From contig JAFZBF010000020.1 in the NCBI GenBank assembly GCA_017561885.1, positions 1 to 64,000 on the forward strand: a DNA stretch of 64,000 nucleotides. Reading direction: 5' to 3'. This stretch comes from Bacteroidales bacterium. Lineage in GTDB: Bacteria; Bacteroidota; Bacteroidia; Bacteroidales; UBA932. Under the pieces are notes generated by a model. It had not been told where the DNA came from and did not search any database. It saw only the letters and a list, made by a program, of their open reading frames with translations. Numbering within the stretch: the first letter of the stretch is position 1; each line of letters starts with the position of its first letter. Below, in pieces: positions 41,088 to 50,284 of this stretch. Position numbers and translations under genes: made by a program.

Positions 41088-43685
41088 ATGAGAAGACATA
41101 TTGTTGCATTGCTTTGTATGTTGTTCTGCGGCAGTCTTGCTGCCCAGAACCTCACCCTTGATGCGCCGAGTGTCGTTTCCATGAACGAGACATTCCGTAT
41201 CGTGTTCACTGCCAACGGCAATATGAGCGATTTCCAGTGGCCCGGCACCGATGATTTCGATGTCGTCTGGGGACCGCAGAAAGGCTCGATGAGCAGTACG
41301 AACATCATCAACGGAAAGCGCGAGTCAAGCCATACCGAGACATATACCTACCTCCTGCAGCCAAAGGCTGAAGGCAAGTTCACGCTGCCCGGGGCTACGG
41401 CTACCGTGGACAAGAAGAGCTGCTCCACTTCATCCTTTACGATCGAAGTGGTAAAGGCGCAGCAACAGCAGCAGTCTTCCTCATCTTCATCGTCTTCATC
41501 CACCCAGCAGGGCGGTTCTGCCGGAGCCGCACAGTCCGGTACCGTATCCAACGATGAGATATTCCTGAGGCTTTCACTCAGCAAGACCAACGTAGTCAAG
41601 GGCGAGCCGATAACCGGAACACTCAAGTTATATTACAGGTCGGACATCTCCGGCATAGAGGACATCACTTTTCCTTCGTTCAACGGTTTCTGGAGCAAGG
41701 AGACTTTCACTGCGCAGACCATAGAGTCTAACCGTGAGAACGTGGACGGAACAATCTACAACGTGGCTCTGCTGAAACGATACATGCTGATACCGCAGCA
41801 GGAGGGGAGGCTCACCGTCGACCCGGCCGAAATGATTTGCCTGGTGCGCGTGAGAAGCTCATCCGGCTTCGGCCGCTCTATATTCGACGACTTCTTCGAC
41901 AACTACCAGACTATCCGCAAGAGGGTGTCTTCAGGCTCGGCGGTTGTCAACGTGTCGCCGCTTCCTGCAGGCGCTCCTTCTTCATTCGAGGGCGGAGTGG
42001 GGCAGTTCAAGATCACCGCATCGCTCAGCAGCGATTCGCTCAAGACCAACGATGCCGGATCGCTGAAGGTAACTGTGTCCGGCAGCGGCAACATTTCGAT
42101 GCTGGGCGCTCCGAAGGTGTCTTTCCCTTCAGATTTCGAGGTTTATGACGTCAAGAGTACAGAGAACATCTCCAATGACGGCGCCTCAGGTTCCAAGACC
42201 TTCGAATATCCGTTCATACCGCGCAGCTACGGCCGCTACGAGATCGGTCCGGTGAATTATTCATATTACGACGTATCGCTCGGCCGTTATGTGACGGTTA
42301 CTGCTCCTGTCATGAGTGTCGGCGTGGCAGCCAGTTCTGAAGACGCTGCTGCCGGCAGTCTTGTGCCGGGAGTGGCAAGGCAGGGCGTGCGCAACATAGG
42401 GGAGGACATCCGTTATATAGCCACAGGACGTGACAGTCTCCGCAAGCAGGGACGCTTCTTCGTGTCTTCTCCGGCATTCTACATTCTTCTGGCGCTTCTG
42501 GCCGCCCTGTTCTTCATCGTCGACAAGGTTACTGCAGTGTCCAGGGCAAGGCGTGCCGATGTCGTGGGCAGCAAGAACCGCAAGGCCAACAAGGTGGCCA
42601 AGGCAAGGCTCCGCCAGGCCGGCGACTATCTGTCCAAGGGGCTTGACACCGCATTCTACGAGGAACTGCACAAGGCTGTTACAGGCTACGTCTGCGACAA
42701 GCTGATGATGGCTCCGGCCGACTATACGAAAGAGAACGCCCGTGAGAAGCTGGTGGAGCAGGGCGTGACTCCCGCTCTGGCTGACAGTTTCGTCGAGATC
42801 ATCGACGGATGCGAGATGGCCCGTTACGCTCCGGAGAGCAATCCCGATGCTATGGAAAATATCTATAAGAATGCTATGTCCGTGATATCTCAGATAGAAG
42901 GTTCTATCCGCAACGCATCTTCAGGACGGAAAGGCGCCGCTGCGAAGGTTGCAACTTCTCTGCTGCTTCTTTTGACGATGGGGCTGGCCGTATCTGCCCA
43001 GGACTGGAACAGCGCCAACGAGCTGTATGCCCAGGGCGACTATACTACGGCACTCGACAGCTATCTGGCAATCGAGCAGTCTGATATGGTGAGCGCCGAT
43101 CTCTATTACAATATCGCGAACTGCTACTACAAGCTGGGTGACATTCCGCACTCTGTACTTTACTACAAGAGGGCGCTGAAGCTGAATCCTCACCATCCTG
43201 ATGCAATCAACAATCTCGAGGTGGCGCAGGCTTCAGTGCAGGACCGCATCGACAGCGTGCCCCGCTTCATCCTTGCCCAGTGGCTGGACAATCTGAAGTA
43301 TTCGATGTCCTCTGACGGATGGGCCTGGCTCACCGTTGCGCTGTTCGCTCTGGTAGTCCTGCTGCTGACCGGCTTCAGGCAGTTGGGGTCTCTTTCTGCA
43401 AGAAAGGCGTCATTTGTATTGGCTTGTGTTCTTTTTGTATTAACTTTATGTAGTTTTAGCCTTGCTCTGAGCCAGAGAGCCGATGCGCTGAGTGACAAGG
43501 GAGCGGTAGTTATGTCGCCCGTATCTTCTGTGAAAAGCAGCCCCGGGACATCCGGAACGTCGCTTTTCATCATCCACGAGGGTACGGTGCTGGAAGTGAA
43601 GGATGTCGTAGGAGACTGGTATCGCGTCACTATTGCGGACGGCCGCGAGGGTTGGATCCCGGCTGCTGACATTGAAATAATCTAA
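41088..43685 (+). CDS. batD: BatD-BatE fusion protein
   Basis: An 865-residue protein combining two Bat proteins. Residues 1-20 are a signal peptide; 21-450 are the beta-sandwich BatD domains, with a Gln/Ser run at about 125-141; a membrane helix lies near 464-482; a cytoplasmic helical part reaches about 610. Then residues about 615-640 look like an internal signal peptide (hydrophobic core then LAVSAQ) followed by BatE features: TPRs (LYYNIANCYYKLGDIPHSVLYY), two helices and a bacterial SH3 domain (REGWIPAADIEII). The frame is continuous, so the join is not a stop-codon error in this sequence. The four-base gap from batC indicates co-transcription. Confidence 0.9.
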   Translation: MRRHIVALLCMLFCGSLAAQNLTLDAPSVVSMNETFRIVFTANGNMSDFQWPGTDDFDVVWGPQKGSMSSTNIINGKRESSHTETYTYLLQPKAEGKFTLPGATATVDKKSCSTSSFTIEVVKAQQQQQSSSSSSSSSTQQGGSAGAAQSGTVSNDEIFLRLSLSKTNVVKGEPITGTLKLYYRSDISGIEDITFPSFNGFWSKETFTAQTIESNRENVDGTIYNVALLKRYMLIPQQEGRLTVDPAEMICLVRVRSSSGFGRSIFDDFFDNYQTIRKRVSSGSAVVNVSPLPAGAPSSFEGGVGQFKITASLSSDSLKTNDAGSLKVTVSGSGNISMLGAPKVSFPSDFEVYDVKSTENISNDGASGSKTFEYPFIPRSYGRYEIGPVNYSYYDVSLGRYVTVTAPVMSVGVAASSEDAAAGSLVPGVARQGVRNIGEDIRYIATGRDSLRKQGRFFVSSPAFYILLALLAALFFIVDKVTAVSRARRADVVGSKNRKANKVAKARLRQAGDYLSKGLDTAFYEELHKAVTGYVCDKLMMAPADYTKENAREKLVEQGVTPALADSFVEIIDGCEMARYAPESNPDAMENIYKNAMSVISQIEGSIRNASSGRKGAAAKVATSLLLLLTMGLAVSAQDWNSANELYAQGDYTTALDSYLAIEQSDMVSADLYYNIANCYYKLGDIPHSVLYYKRALKLNPHHPDAINNLEVAQASVQDRIDSVPRFILAQWLDNLKYSMSSDGWAWLTVALFALVVLLLTGFRQLGSLSARKASFVLACVLFVLTLCSFSLALSQRADALSDKGAVVMSPVSSVKSSPGTSGTSLFIIHEGTVLEVKDVVGDWYRVTIADGREGWIPAADIEII

Positions 43686-43706
43686 GAAATCATAACTCTC
43701 TGAACT

Positions 43707-44516
43707 ATGAAAAAGTTTTTATGGATCATTCTATCCGTCGTCCTGGTAGCGGTGATCTATGCCTGCAGCAGCGTTGCCCTTACCGGCCGAAAGCAGGTGC
43801 TCCTCTATTCCAACAGTGATATAATGGCTCTCAGCGAGGAGTCATACAAGGAATTCGCGCAGACGGCAAAGGCATCGACCAACACTGCTCTCACCCAGAG
43901 AGTAAGGGTGGTCTGCAGCAAGCTGATCAATGCGATGAACAATTATTTCATCAGCGCAGGGCAGGAGAATCCCATGCAGGGTTTGAACTGGCATATAGAC
44001 CTCGTCCAGTCAGACGAGATCAATGCGTTCTGCCTCCCCAGCGGTAACATCGTGGTTTACGAAGGCCTTGCCAAGTTTGTCGACAACGACGACCAGCTGG
44101 CAGCCGTGGTGGGCCACGAGATTGCGCACGCGATTGCCAACCACAGTAACGAAAGGATGAGCCGCGCCACTCTGAGCGAGTCTATCCAGAGAACGATCCT
44201 TACCGCAGCCCAGGCTTCAGGAAGGGTGACTGATTCCCAGCTTGCAGTGTTCAACACTGCGCTTGGTCTCGGCTCGCAGTATGGCGTAATCCTCCCGTTC
44301 TCCCGCAAGCAGGAGCTTGAGGCTGACCGTATAGGTCTTATCATGATGGCCATTGCCGGTTACAAAGTGGAAGAAGCTCCCAAACTCTGGGTCAAGATGG
44401 CCGAGAACGGTTCTGCCGCACCTCCTGAGTTCATGAGCACTCACCCGAGCGACGTCAACCGTATCAATAATCTTAACAAGTATATGGAAGAAGCCAAAGC
44501 CTACGCAAGCAAGTAG
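43707..44516 (+). CDS. M48-family metallopeptidase lipoprotein
   Basis: A 269-residue protein with lipobox IYAC, so envelope-anchored. The zinc motif HEIAHAIANH, downstream Glu in KQELEADRIGLIMM, and the closing STHPSDVNRI match the BepA/LoiP-like branch of M48, which clears misfolded outer-membrane proteins or assists their assembly. It follows the Bat operon by 21 bases in the same direction and is probably its last gene, ending at a strong terminator. Confidence 0.92.
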   Translation: MKKFLWIILSVVLVAVIYACSSVALTGRKQVLLYSNSDIMALSEESYKEFAQTAKASTNTALTQRVRVVCSKLINAMNNYFISAGQENPMQGLNWHIDLVQSDEINAFCLPSGNIVVYEGLAKFVDNDDQLAAVVGHEIAHAIANHSNERMSRATLSESIQRTILTAAQASGRVTDSQLAVFNTALGLGSQYGVILPFSRKQELEADRIGLIMMAIAGYKVEEAPKLWVKMAENGSAAPPEFMSTHPSDVNRINNLNKYMEEAKAYASK

Positions 44517-44534
44517 GCGGATATCTCCAGAAAT

Positions 44535-44568
44535 AAAAAAGCCGGCTGAATACTCAGCCGGCTTTTTT
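44535..44568. terminator. Bidirectional intrinsic terminator
   Basis: A-run, then stem GCCGGCTGA (44541-44549) / TCAGCCGGC (44554-44562) with a four-base loop, then a T-run. It serves the M48 gene and the opposing gene ending at 44605. Its stem core is shared with the terminator at 49341-49375. Confidence 0.92.
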
Positions 44569-44604
44569 ATGAAAGAATGTCTGCCAAAGTCAGACCGTGT
44601 ATTA

Positions 44605-45183
44605 TTAAAATCTCAGATGGAGGGCTAATCCTGCGCCCATCTGTGTGCTGCCGGACTGATTCGGGGCGAAAGTAAGGGCTGGGGCAAAGCTCAGTTCCAC
44701 CGGAATCTTGTTGCCTATGAGGTCCTGATAATACATGTTCTTTACTTTCGCTATCCTGGCCGCATTGATGCTGGACCAGATGGCAAGCCCAAGATCAACG
44801 CCAATAGCACTGAGCATGACTGCCATATTCCTTTTGCCCTTCGCTTCGTCTGTATATCCAATCAGGAATCCACTCTCGTTCGTGACAGCAATCTTCTTGA
44901 TTTCTGACGCCGTGTCTGCTATGATGCTGGCCAGTATGGCTTCTCCTCCCATGAATGCAAGGCCGCGCCATACTTCACCAGATAAAAGCTGGCCAACGCC
45001 CGGGACGAAAAATGATGCACATTCATACCAGCCGGCGTTATATGGATCGCTGTCCTGCTTTACATACTCTTTCGGATTGTAGATACCCTTCAGGTCTTTA
45101 TAGCTGTTATTGTTTTTGTGCTGTGCATTGGCTGAAGCGAATGCGGATAAAGCTATGAGAATGGTAAGTAGTAAACGTTTCAT
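44605..45183 (-). CDS. DUF5683-like exported/membrane protein
   Basis: A 192-residue protein with signal peptide (1-19, ending ANA). A segment SFFVPGVGQLLSGEVWRGLAFMGGEAIL is typical of DUF5683-like proteins, with two or three further hydrophobic stretches and a strand-rich C-terminus ending in LHLRF like an outer-membrane barrel strand. Function unknown. The frame is open to 45270, but the promoter at 45223-45254 lies inside that extension, so ATG at 45183 is used. It is downstream of a LytTR regulator gene. Confidence 0.75.
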   Translation of the reverse strand: MKRLLLTILIALSAFASANAQHKNNNSYKDLKGIYNPKEYVKQDSDPYNAGWYECASFFVPGVGQLLSGEVWRGLAFMGGEAILASIIADTASEIKKIAVTNESGFLIGYTDEAKGKRNMAVMLSAIGVDLGLAIWSSINAARIAKVKNMYYQDLIGNKIPVELSFAPALTFAPNQSGSTQMGAGLALHLRF

Positions 45184-45222
45184 TTGTCTATGTGTTTTAA
45201 TGTCTGTAGTCAATTTGTAGTG

Positions 45223-45254
45223 CAAATATGGACTCCAAGTTTCTGTCCTCCAAA
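45223..45254 (-). promoter_or_regulatory. Promoter for the DUF5683-like gene
   Basis: On the minus strand, TTTG (45254-45251), 20 bases, then CATATTTG (45230-45223), one base from the TAnnTTTG consensus. The spacing is ideal. It lies in the gap behind the LytTR gene, so the two genes can be expressed separately. Confidence 0.65.
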
Positions 45255-45297
45255 TGTCAAGGACAGACAACTAAAACAACGGACGAATAACTAATCG

Positions 45298-46125
45298 TTA
45301 TGCTATGAAAGACTTGAGGACGGGTACGAAAGAACGTGAAACTGGAACCGAGGCAAGCCCCCCTCCAAGCTGCAGGACGTAACCGTTGGAGTTTCCTTTG
45401 GCGGAGGTGATATTATTCACATTCACCACAAAAGACCGATGGCATTGGAAAACGTTATTAAAAGCCTGCAGATCGGTCAGTACGGAAGCAAGAGTGGAAA
45501 GAATCTCTTTCTTGCCCAGACGTCCGTTATCAAGATAATACACTACTACGTTATTCTTCTGAGCCTCTATATAGAGCAAATCGTTTAGGGGTATTTGAAG
45601 GTTATTTCCTCTGACACGGTTGTCATGTATGGTTACCTGAATGCCCTCCTGTTCTTTCATATTCTTGACAAGCAGTGCATCCAGTTGCTTTCGCAAATAA
45701 CTCTGATATGAAAAAGTCGTGGACAAACAGGCATATACCAAGCCTATGGTGATTGTCCAATAAAGCATTTCCAGACAAGAATGCCACTCCAGCGGGTATT
45801 TGAATACCAGGCAGGCCAGCAGGAAATTGCATAAACCGATAACAAGAATCTCCACGAAAACCGTCAAGGCCTGATGCCAGATTCTCCAGGGCTTTGCACG
45901 TCTCTGTAATGGAACAGCAATGAAGTAATCCATCGCCATACTGCATACGAACGTTACCAATCCGAACGCCAGACAAAACAGAAGCTTGTTCCCATCGTAT
46001 TCGTTGCTCCCGAATGGCTGAAGAATAAACAGTATCAAAAAGACTATTACAAAAGCAAGCAGCGCTTCCTTTGCCGGACTTCCGCTCAACTCAAACGGGT
46101 ATTTCTTATTAAGAACCGATCCCAA
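45298..46125 (-). CDS. Membrane-bound LytTR-type transcription regulator
   Basis: A 275-residue protein with four membrane helices (about 22-40, 48-70, 84-110 and 118-140) and a C-terminal LytTR DNA-binding domain (about 175-275) with LLYIEAQKNNVVVYYLDNGRL and FQCHRSFVVNVNNITS. There is no response-receiver domain, so it is a one-component membrane regulator, a type common in Bacteroidetes. Direct targets are unknown; the next gene (DUF5683-like) is a candidate. The gene follows rmuC by five bases. Confidence 0.9.
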   Translation of the reverse strand: MGSVLNKKYPFELSGSPAKEALLAFVIVFLILFILQPFGSNEYDGNKLLFCLAFGLVTFVCSMAMDYFIAVPLQRRAKPWRIWHQALTVFVEILVIGLCNFLLACLVFKYPLEWHSCLEMLYWTITIGLVYACLSTTFSYQSYLRKQLDALLVKNMKEQEGIQVTIHDNRVRGNNLQIPLNDLLYIEAQKNNVVVYYLDNGRLGKKEILSTLASVLTDLQAFNNVFQCHRSFVVNVNNITSAKGNSNGYVLQLGGGLASVPVSRSFVPVLKSFIA

Positions 46126-46130
46126 CTTTC

Positions 46131-47429
46131 TTATTCCTCTGTCGTGCCGGATGATTTCGGAAGCTGCTTCTTGGCGCTTGCACGGGCGCCGAGGTCCACA
46201 AGATTCTCAGCTGCCTTTATGATGCTCTGACGGCCGGTAGACAACTTGTCATAGGCCTGACGGTAAGATGTCTCGGCTTTCTCGAGGGATGAGCCGACAT
46301 CGCCCATATACTTGCTGAAGTCAGCCACACGGTCGAGCAGCATGCGGGCCGTATCGATGATCTTTTCCTGGTTCTGGGCCTGCTGGGTCTGCGTCCAGGC
46401 AATCTGGATCATACGAAGCGCAGCGATCAGGTTCTGCTCCGATGTGATGAACACACCCTTGTTGAAGGCTTCCCTCCAGAGCATCGGTTCCTCTGTCATC
46501 GCAAGTTGGAAAGCCGTCTCGTTGGGCATAAACATAATGACGTACGGAAGGCTTTTGTAAGGAGCCTTGACATAACTTGAATAGTTCTTGGATGCGAGTT
46601 CCTTGACGTGCTGGTTGACACTCTGCATATGCTTCCTTGCGGCATCCGTACGGGCGGCATCGTCTTCGGCATTGCAATAATCCAGGAAAGCGGTAAGAGA
46701 GACCTTGCTGTCGATAATGACACATTTGTCGTCCGGATAATAGACCACTGCGTCAGGCCTCATGATCTTGCCGGTATCCTCATTTTCCAGAGAACTTCCG
46801 TCGCTGCCGCGCATTGTGTACTGCAGATCATAATGCTTGTGCTCCTCCAGTCCCTGGCTGTCAAGGAGTTCCTTCAGGATCATCTCACCCCAGTTGCCCT
46901 GGATCTTGGTCTTTGTGGTCATAGCGTTCGCCAGCCTGCCGGCTTCCTGCCCCAGAGACTGCGACTGCTTCATCATATCCTCGATAGCCTTCTCCAGCGC
47001 CACCTTGTTCCGGTTGCCCTGGTCTCGCGTTTTCTCCACGCTCTCCTGCATATTCTTCAGCGCCTCGTTTAACGGAGTTATGATGGCATCCATCTTCTCC
47101 TGGTTTACCTTCTGGAAAGCCTCTGATTTCTTGTCCAGAACTTCTCCCGCAAGGGCCGAGAACTGCTGCTCCACCACCCGTTTCTGATCCTCCCAGGACT
47201 GCTTCGTCTCGGCCATCTGCCGTTCGAGAGCCTTGGTAATGCTCTCGTGACTTTCCTTGAGAGCAGCGATCTGGCTTTCGTGGCTCTTCTCCATGGCCTC
47301 TTTCGTCGCATCAAAAGTGCTCTGTTTCGCCGTCATTTCGTGTCTCAGGGAATTGTTGCGGATGACAAGGAAAATGACTGCAATGCAGGCTAAAAGGGCG
47401 ATAGCGGCTGGGATTATGATTATCTCCAT
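46131..47429 (-). CDS. rmuC: DNA recombination protein RmuC
   Basis: A 432-residue protein with an N-terminal membrane helix, a long coiled coil (about 25-150, rich in Glu/Lys/Gln), and the nuclease-like RmuC domain: TKIQGNWGEMILKELLDSQGL, MRPDAVVYYPDDKCVIIDSKVSL and PYVIMFMPNETAF. RmuC limits inversions at short inverted repeats and may act in DNA cleavage. That it lies in a genome stretch rich in palindromic repeats is a coincidence worth noting but not evidence of a link. Confidence 0.93.
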   Translation of the reverse strand: MEIIIIPAAIALLACIAVIFLVIRNNSLRHEMTAKQSTFDATKEAMEKSHESQIAALKESHESITKALERQMAETKQSWEDQKRVVEQQFSALAGEVLDKKSEAFQKVNQEKMDAIITPLNEALKNMQESVEKTRDQGNRNKVALEKAIEDMMKQSQSLGQEAGRLANAMTTKTKIQGNWGEMILKELLDSQGLEEHKHYDLQYTMRGSDGSSLENEDTGKIMRPDAVVYYPDDKCVIIDSKVSLTAFLDYCNAEDDAARTDAARKHMQSVNQHVKELASKNYSSYVKAPYKSLPYVIMFMPNETAFQLAMTEEPMLWREAFNKGVFITSEQNLIAALRMIQIAWTQTQQAQNQEKIIDTARMLLDRVADFSKYMGDVGSSLEKAETSYRQAYDKLSTGRQSIIKAAENLVDLGARASAKKQLPKSSGTTEE

Positions 47430-47469
47430 CGAGGGCTGTTTTATGTCAGTAAAATTAGCTAATTATTTG

Positions 47470-47477
47470 TACATTTG
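47470..47477 (+). promoter_or_regulatory. Bacteroidetes -7 promoter element for GH2 gene
   Basis: TACATTTG, 26 bases upstream of the GH2 ATG, in the divergent gap with rmuC. The -33 position is TTATG, a weak match. Confidence 0.55.
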
Positions 47478-47503
47478 GCCTAAATAATCTAAAACAAAAT
47501 CTG

Positions 47504-49321
47504 ATGCGTAATTTCTTACTGTACCTCGCAGCAGCCTGCTGCGTTATCTTCTCAGCCAGTTCTTGTAAAGACAAAGCAGTCGAATATGACTGGCAGCCCG
47601 CCGGCGACAAGATTATGACCGAATGGGGCGAGAACCTCAAGGTAGCCGACGTATACGGCGAGTATCCCAGGCCCCAGATGGTAAGGGAGAAATGGACCAG
47701 CCTGAACGGCCTCTGGAATTACAAGACCGACCACAGTGAAGGTATGATACTCGTGCCGTTCGCAATCGAGTCAGCCCTTTCTGGCGTAGGGCAGACACTC
47801 GAACAGAATGAGAAACTAATCTATACCAGAGAATTCAAACTGAGCGGCAAGGACCTTAAAGGCAGGGTTCTGCTTCATGCAGGAGCCATCGACCAGGATG
47901 CCGTCATATTCATCAACGACCAGGAAGTGGCCCGCCACACAGGAGGCTATACTTCATTCTCTGCTGACATAACCGATGCGGCAAAGAAAGGCATCAATAC
48001 TATAAGGGTGGAAGTCGTCGACAATACCGATGCCGGCTATATGGCTACAGGCAAGCAAGTGCGCAGACCCCGCAGCATATGGTATACTTCCGTATCAGGT
48101 ATCTGGCAGACAATCTGGCTTGAGCCTGTTCCCCAAAACTACATCAAGGACCTTACGATCATTCCGAACATCGACGCCTCGACACTGATCGTAGCAGCTG
48201 AGCTGCAGGATAATGAAGGTGAATTGTTCATAGAACTGCTCGCTGAAGGAAAAGTCGTGTCTTCAGTCACTATTCCGGCTGATGACCCGGCCATTATGAT
48301 GGAGGTGGAAAACCAGCATCTGTGGACTCCGGACGATCCTTTCCTCTATGACCTGAACATAGAACTGCGCAAGAACGGCAAGACGGTCGACAAGGTCCGC
48401 AGCTATACAGCCATGCGCAAGATTTCCAAGGCTGCCGACGAGAACGGCATCCTGAGGGCCCAGCTCAACAACAAGGACATCTTCATGATGGGCCCGCTCG
48501 ACCAAGGCTGGTGGCCTGACGGACTGTACACCGCACCGAACGACGAGGCTCTCAAGTTCGATATCCAGCGGACAAAGGACCTCGGATTCAACACCATCCG
48601 CAAACACGTGAAGGTCGAACCTGACCGCTGGTACTACTGGTGCGACAAGCTCGGAATGCTGGTATGGCAGGATATGCCCAGCGGCGACCGCCGCGGCACC
48701 AACTGGAGCGGCCAGTGGCAGTTCCTGGAGACCGACCCCCAGGTACGCAGCGAAGAATCGATGGCAAATTATTATCACGAGTGGGGTGAAATCATGAATC
48801 AGCTCAAGAACCATCCTTGTATTGTCGTTTGGGTTCCTTTCAATGAGGCGTGGGGCCAATCAAGGTCTGTCGAAGTGGCTGCCTGGACTGCCGCCACCGA
48901 TCCTTTCCGTCTCGTGAACACCGCCAGCGGAGGAAACCACTTCCGCACAGGCGACATCATAGACCAGCACCATTATCCGGAGCCGAAGATGACATTCTAC
49001 GAGCCCGGCTATGTCAATGTACTTGGCGAATACGGTGGAATCGGCTATCCGATTTCCGGTCACCTCTGGGATGAGGGCAGCAACCGCAACTGGGGCTATG
49101 TCAGCTTCGACCAGACTGATGTCGTTACCAATACTTATGTGGAATATGCCCGGATGATGCTCGACCTCGTACCGAAAGGATTCTCGGCAGCCATCTACAC
49201 CCAGACAACTGACGTCGAATCAGAAGTCAACGGCCTGTTCACTTACGACCGCAAGATCCTGAAGATGGACGAAGCCAAGGTACGCGAGGCCAACCAGGCT
49301 CTATGCAGAAGTCTCGATTAG
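47504..49321 (+). CDS. GH2-family glycosidase lipoprotein
   Basis: A 605-residue protein with lipobox ASSC. The sugar-binding jelly roll has WTSLNGLWNYKTD and GAIDQDAVIFINDQEVARHTGGY; the Ig-like domain follows; the TIM barrel carries RKHVKVEPDRWYYWCDKLGMLVWQDMPSG, the acid/base Glu in WVPFNEAWGQ and a probable nucleophile Glu in VLGEYGGIGY. GH2 members include beta-galactosidases, glucuronidases and mannosidases; the shortened length (no C-terminal domain 5) and lack of a decisive motif leave specificity open. Ends at a strong terminator. Confidence 0.88.
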   Translation: MRNFLLYLAAACCVIFSASSCKDKAVEYDWQPAGDKIMTEWGENLKVADVYGEYPRPQMVREKWTSLNGLWNYKTDHSEGMILVPFAIESALSGVGQTLEQNEKLIYTREFKLSGKDLKGRVLLHAGAIDQDAVIFINDQEVARHTGGYTSFSADITDAAKKGINTIRVEVVDNTDAGYMATGKQVRRPRSIWYTSVSGIWQTIWLEPVPQNYIKDLTIIPNIDASTLIVAAELQDNEGELFIELLAEGKVVSSVTIPADDPAIMMEVENQHLWTPDDPFLYDLNIELRKNGKTVDKVRSYTAMRKISKAADENGILRAQLNNKDIFMMGPLDQGWWPDGLYTAPNDEALKFDIQRTKDLGFNTIRKHVKVEPDRWYYWCDKLGMLVWQDMPSGDRRGTNWSGQWQFLETDPQVRSEESMANYYHEWGEIMNQLKNHPCIVVWVPFNEAWGQSRSVEVAAWTAATDPFRLVNTASGGNHFRTGDIIDQHHYPEPKMTFYEPGYVNVLGEYGGIGYPISGHLWDEGSNRNWGYVSFDQTDVVTNTYVEYARMMLDLVPKGFSAAIYTQTTDVESEVNGLFTYDRKILKMDEAKVREANQALCRSLD

Positions 49322-49340
49322 TCATCAAGTGTGATATGAC

Positions 49341-49375
49341 AAAGAAAGCCGGCTGAATCTCAGCCGGCTTTCTTT
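49341..49375. terminator. Bidirectional intrinsic terminator
   Basis: Perfect 16-base stem AAAGAAAGCCGGCTGA / TCAGCCGGCTTTCTTT with a three-base loop between convergent genes; T-rich on either strand. The GC core matches the terminator at 44541-44562. Confidence 0.9.
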
Positions 49376-49391
49376 ATGTCAGATACTTGAC

Positions 49392-50237
49392 TTATTTCGT
49401 AGCGTCCAGCACGCCGCGGAGATAACCGATTGACTCGGCAACGCCGGGCTGGGGATCGCGCCTGTTCTTCTCGTACTCCATAGAAACTACGCCCTGATAG
49501 TTGATCTGGCGCAGAGCCTTGATGATGCCCACAAGGTCCATCTGGCCGCGTCCGCATTCCCATGTCTGGCCTTCCTTGGTAGGGGCGGTCTCGTCCTTGA
49601 TGTGGATGTCCATGATCCAGTCCTTGTATTCAAGGATGTCGGCGACTACGTCATATCCTGAACGGAAAGTATGGCCGAGGTCCATGCAGCAGCCTATGCC
49701 GAGATTCACGTCACCAACCTTCTCCACGATAGTGCGGATGTCAGGGAATGCAGCTCCGTCCGGGCCGTGGGTATGGATGGCGACCTTTATACCGGTCTCC
49801 TTTACCTTGGCGATAGTATAGTCCAGCAGTTCGTAGTTGGGAACGCCGATGAACCATTTTGCACCGTAGCGTTTGGCATAATCGAAAGCCTGGTCGACCT
49901 GAGCCTCGCTGCGCATATAGATGGGGCCGAGGGTGTAGCCTTCGACATCATATTTGGCGCAGAGTTCCTTGAAGGCGATCATATCTTCCTCCTTTGTGTC
50001 GAGGGGAAGCCATTTGTCCTTGACAGACAGATAGTGGACGCCCATATTCTGCAGGAACTGCAGAGTCTGTTCGATGTCATACAACAGATAGGAATAGCCG
50101 GCGGCACCGAGCTTGATGTCGTTGGATCCTCTGGTGGCCGGGTCGAAAGGGACGGATTCAGTCTTCTGGCCGCTGCAGCCTGCGAGCGACAGTGACAGCA
50201 CGGCTATCGTCGCCAGGAAAAGAGATATTTTTTTCAT
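49392..50237 (-). CDS. Sugar phosphate isomerase/epimerase-like lipoprotein
   Basis: A 281-residue protein with lipobox LAGC and an AP-endonuclease-2/xylose-isomerase-type TIM barrel: YDIEQTLQFLQNMGVHYLSVKD, KVAIHTHGPD, NLGIGCCMDLGHTFRSGYD, MDIHIKDETAP and VSMEYEKNR, with metal-binding Glu, Asp and His in the expected strands. Such exported members are frequent in Bacteroidetes and are thought to act on sugars in the periplasm; the substrate is unknown. Last gene behind the exchanger, with a 47-base gap. Confidence 0.88.
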   Translation of the reverse strand: MKKISLFLATIAVLSLSLAGCSGQKTESVPFDPATRGSNDIKLGAAGYSYLLYDIEQTLQFLQNMGVHYLSVKDKWLPLDTKEEDMIAFKELCAKYDVEGYTLGPIYMRSEAQVDQAFDYAKRYGAKWFIGVPNYELLDYTIAKVKETGIKVAIHTHGPDGAAFPDIRTIVEKVGDVNLGIGCCMDLGHTFRSGYDVVADILEYKDWIMDIHIKDETAPTKEGQTWECGRGQMDLVGIIKALRQINYQGVVSMEYEKNRRDPQPGVAESIGYLRGVLDATK

Positions 50238-50284
50238 AGTGGACAGTATTATAGTTTATGTTTCGTAAAAGCAGTACAAGTTCA

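Noticed and set aside
39800-41311. 503-residue open frame antisense to batB/batC/batD
   Set aside because: Its Leu/Val/Ile-only repeats are the reverse of the BatC QN-rich tract, a shadow of the real genes.
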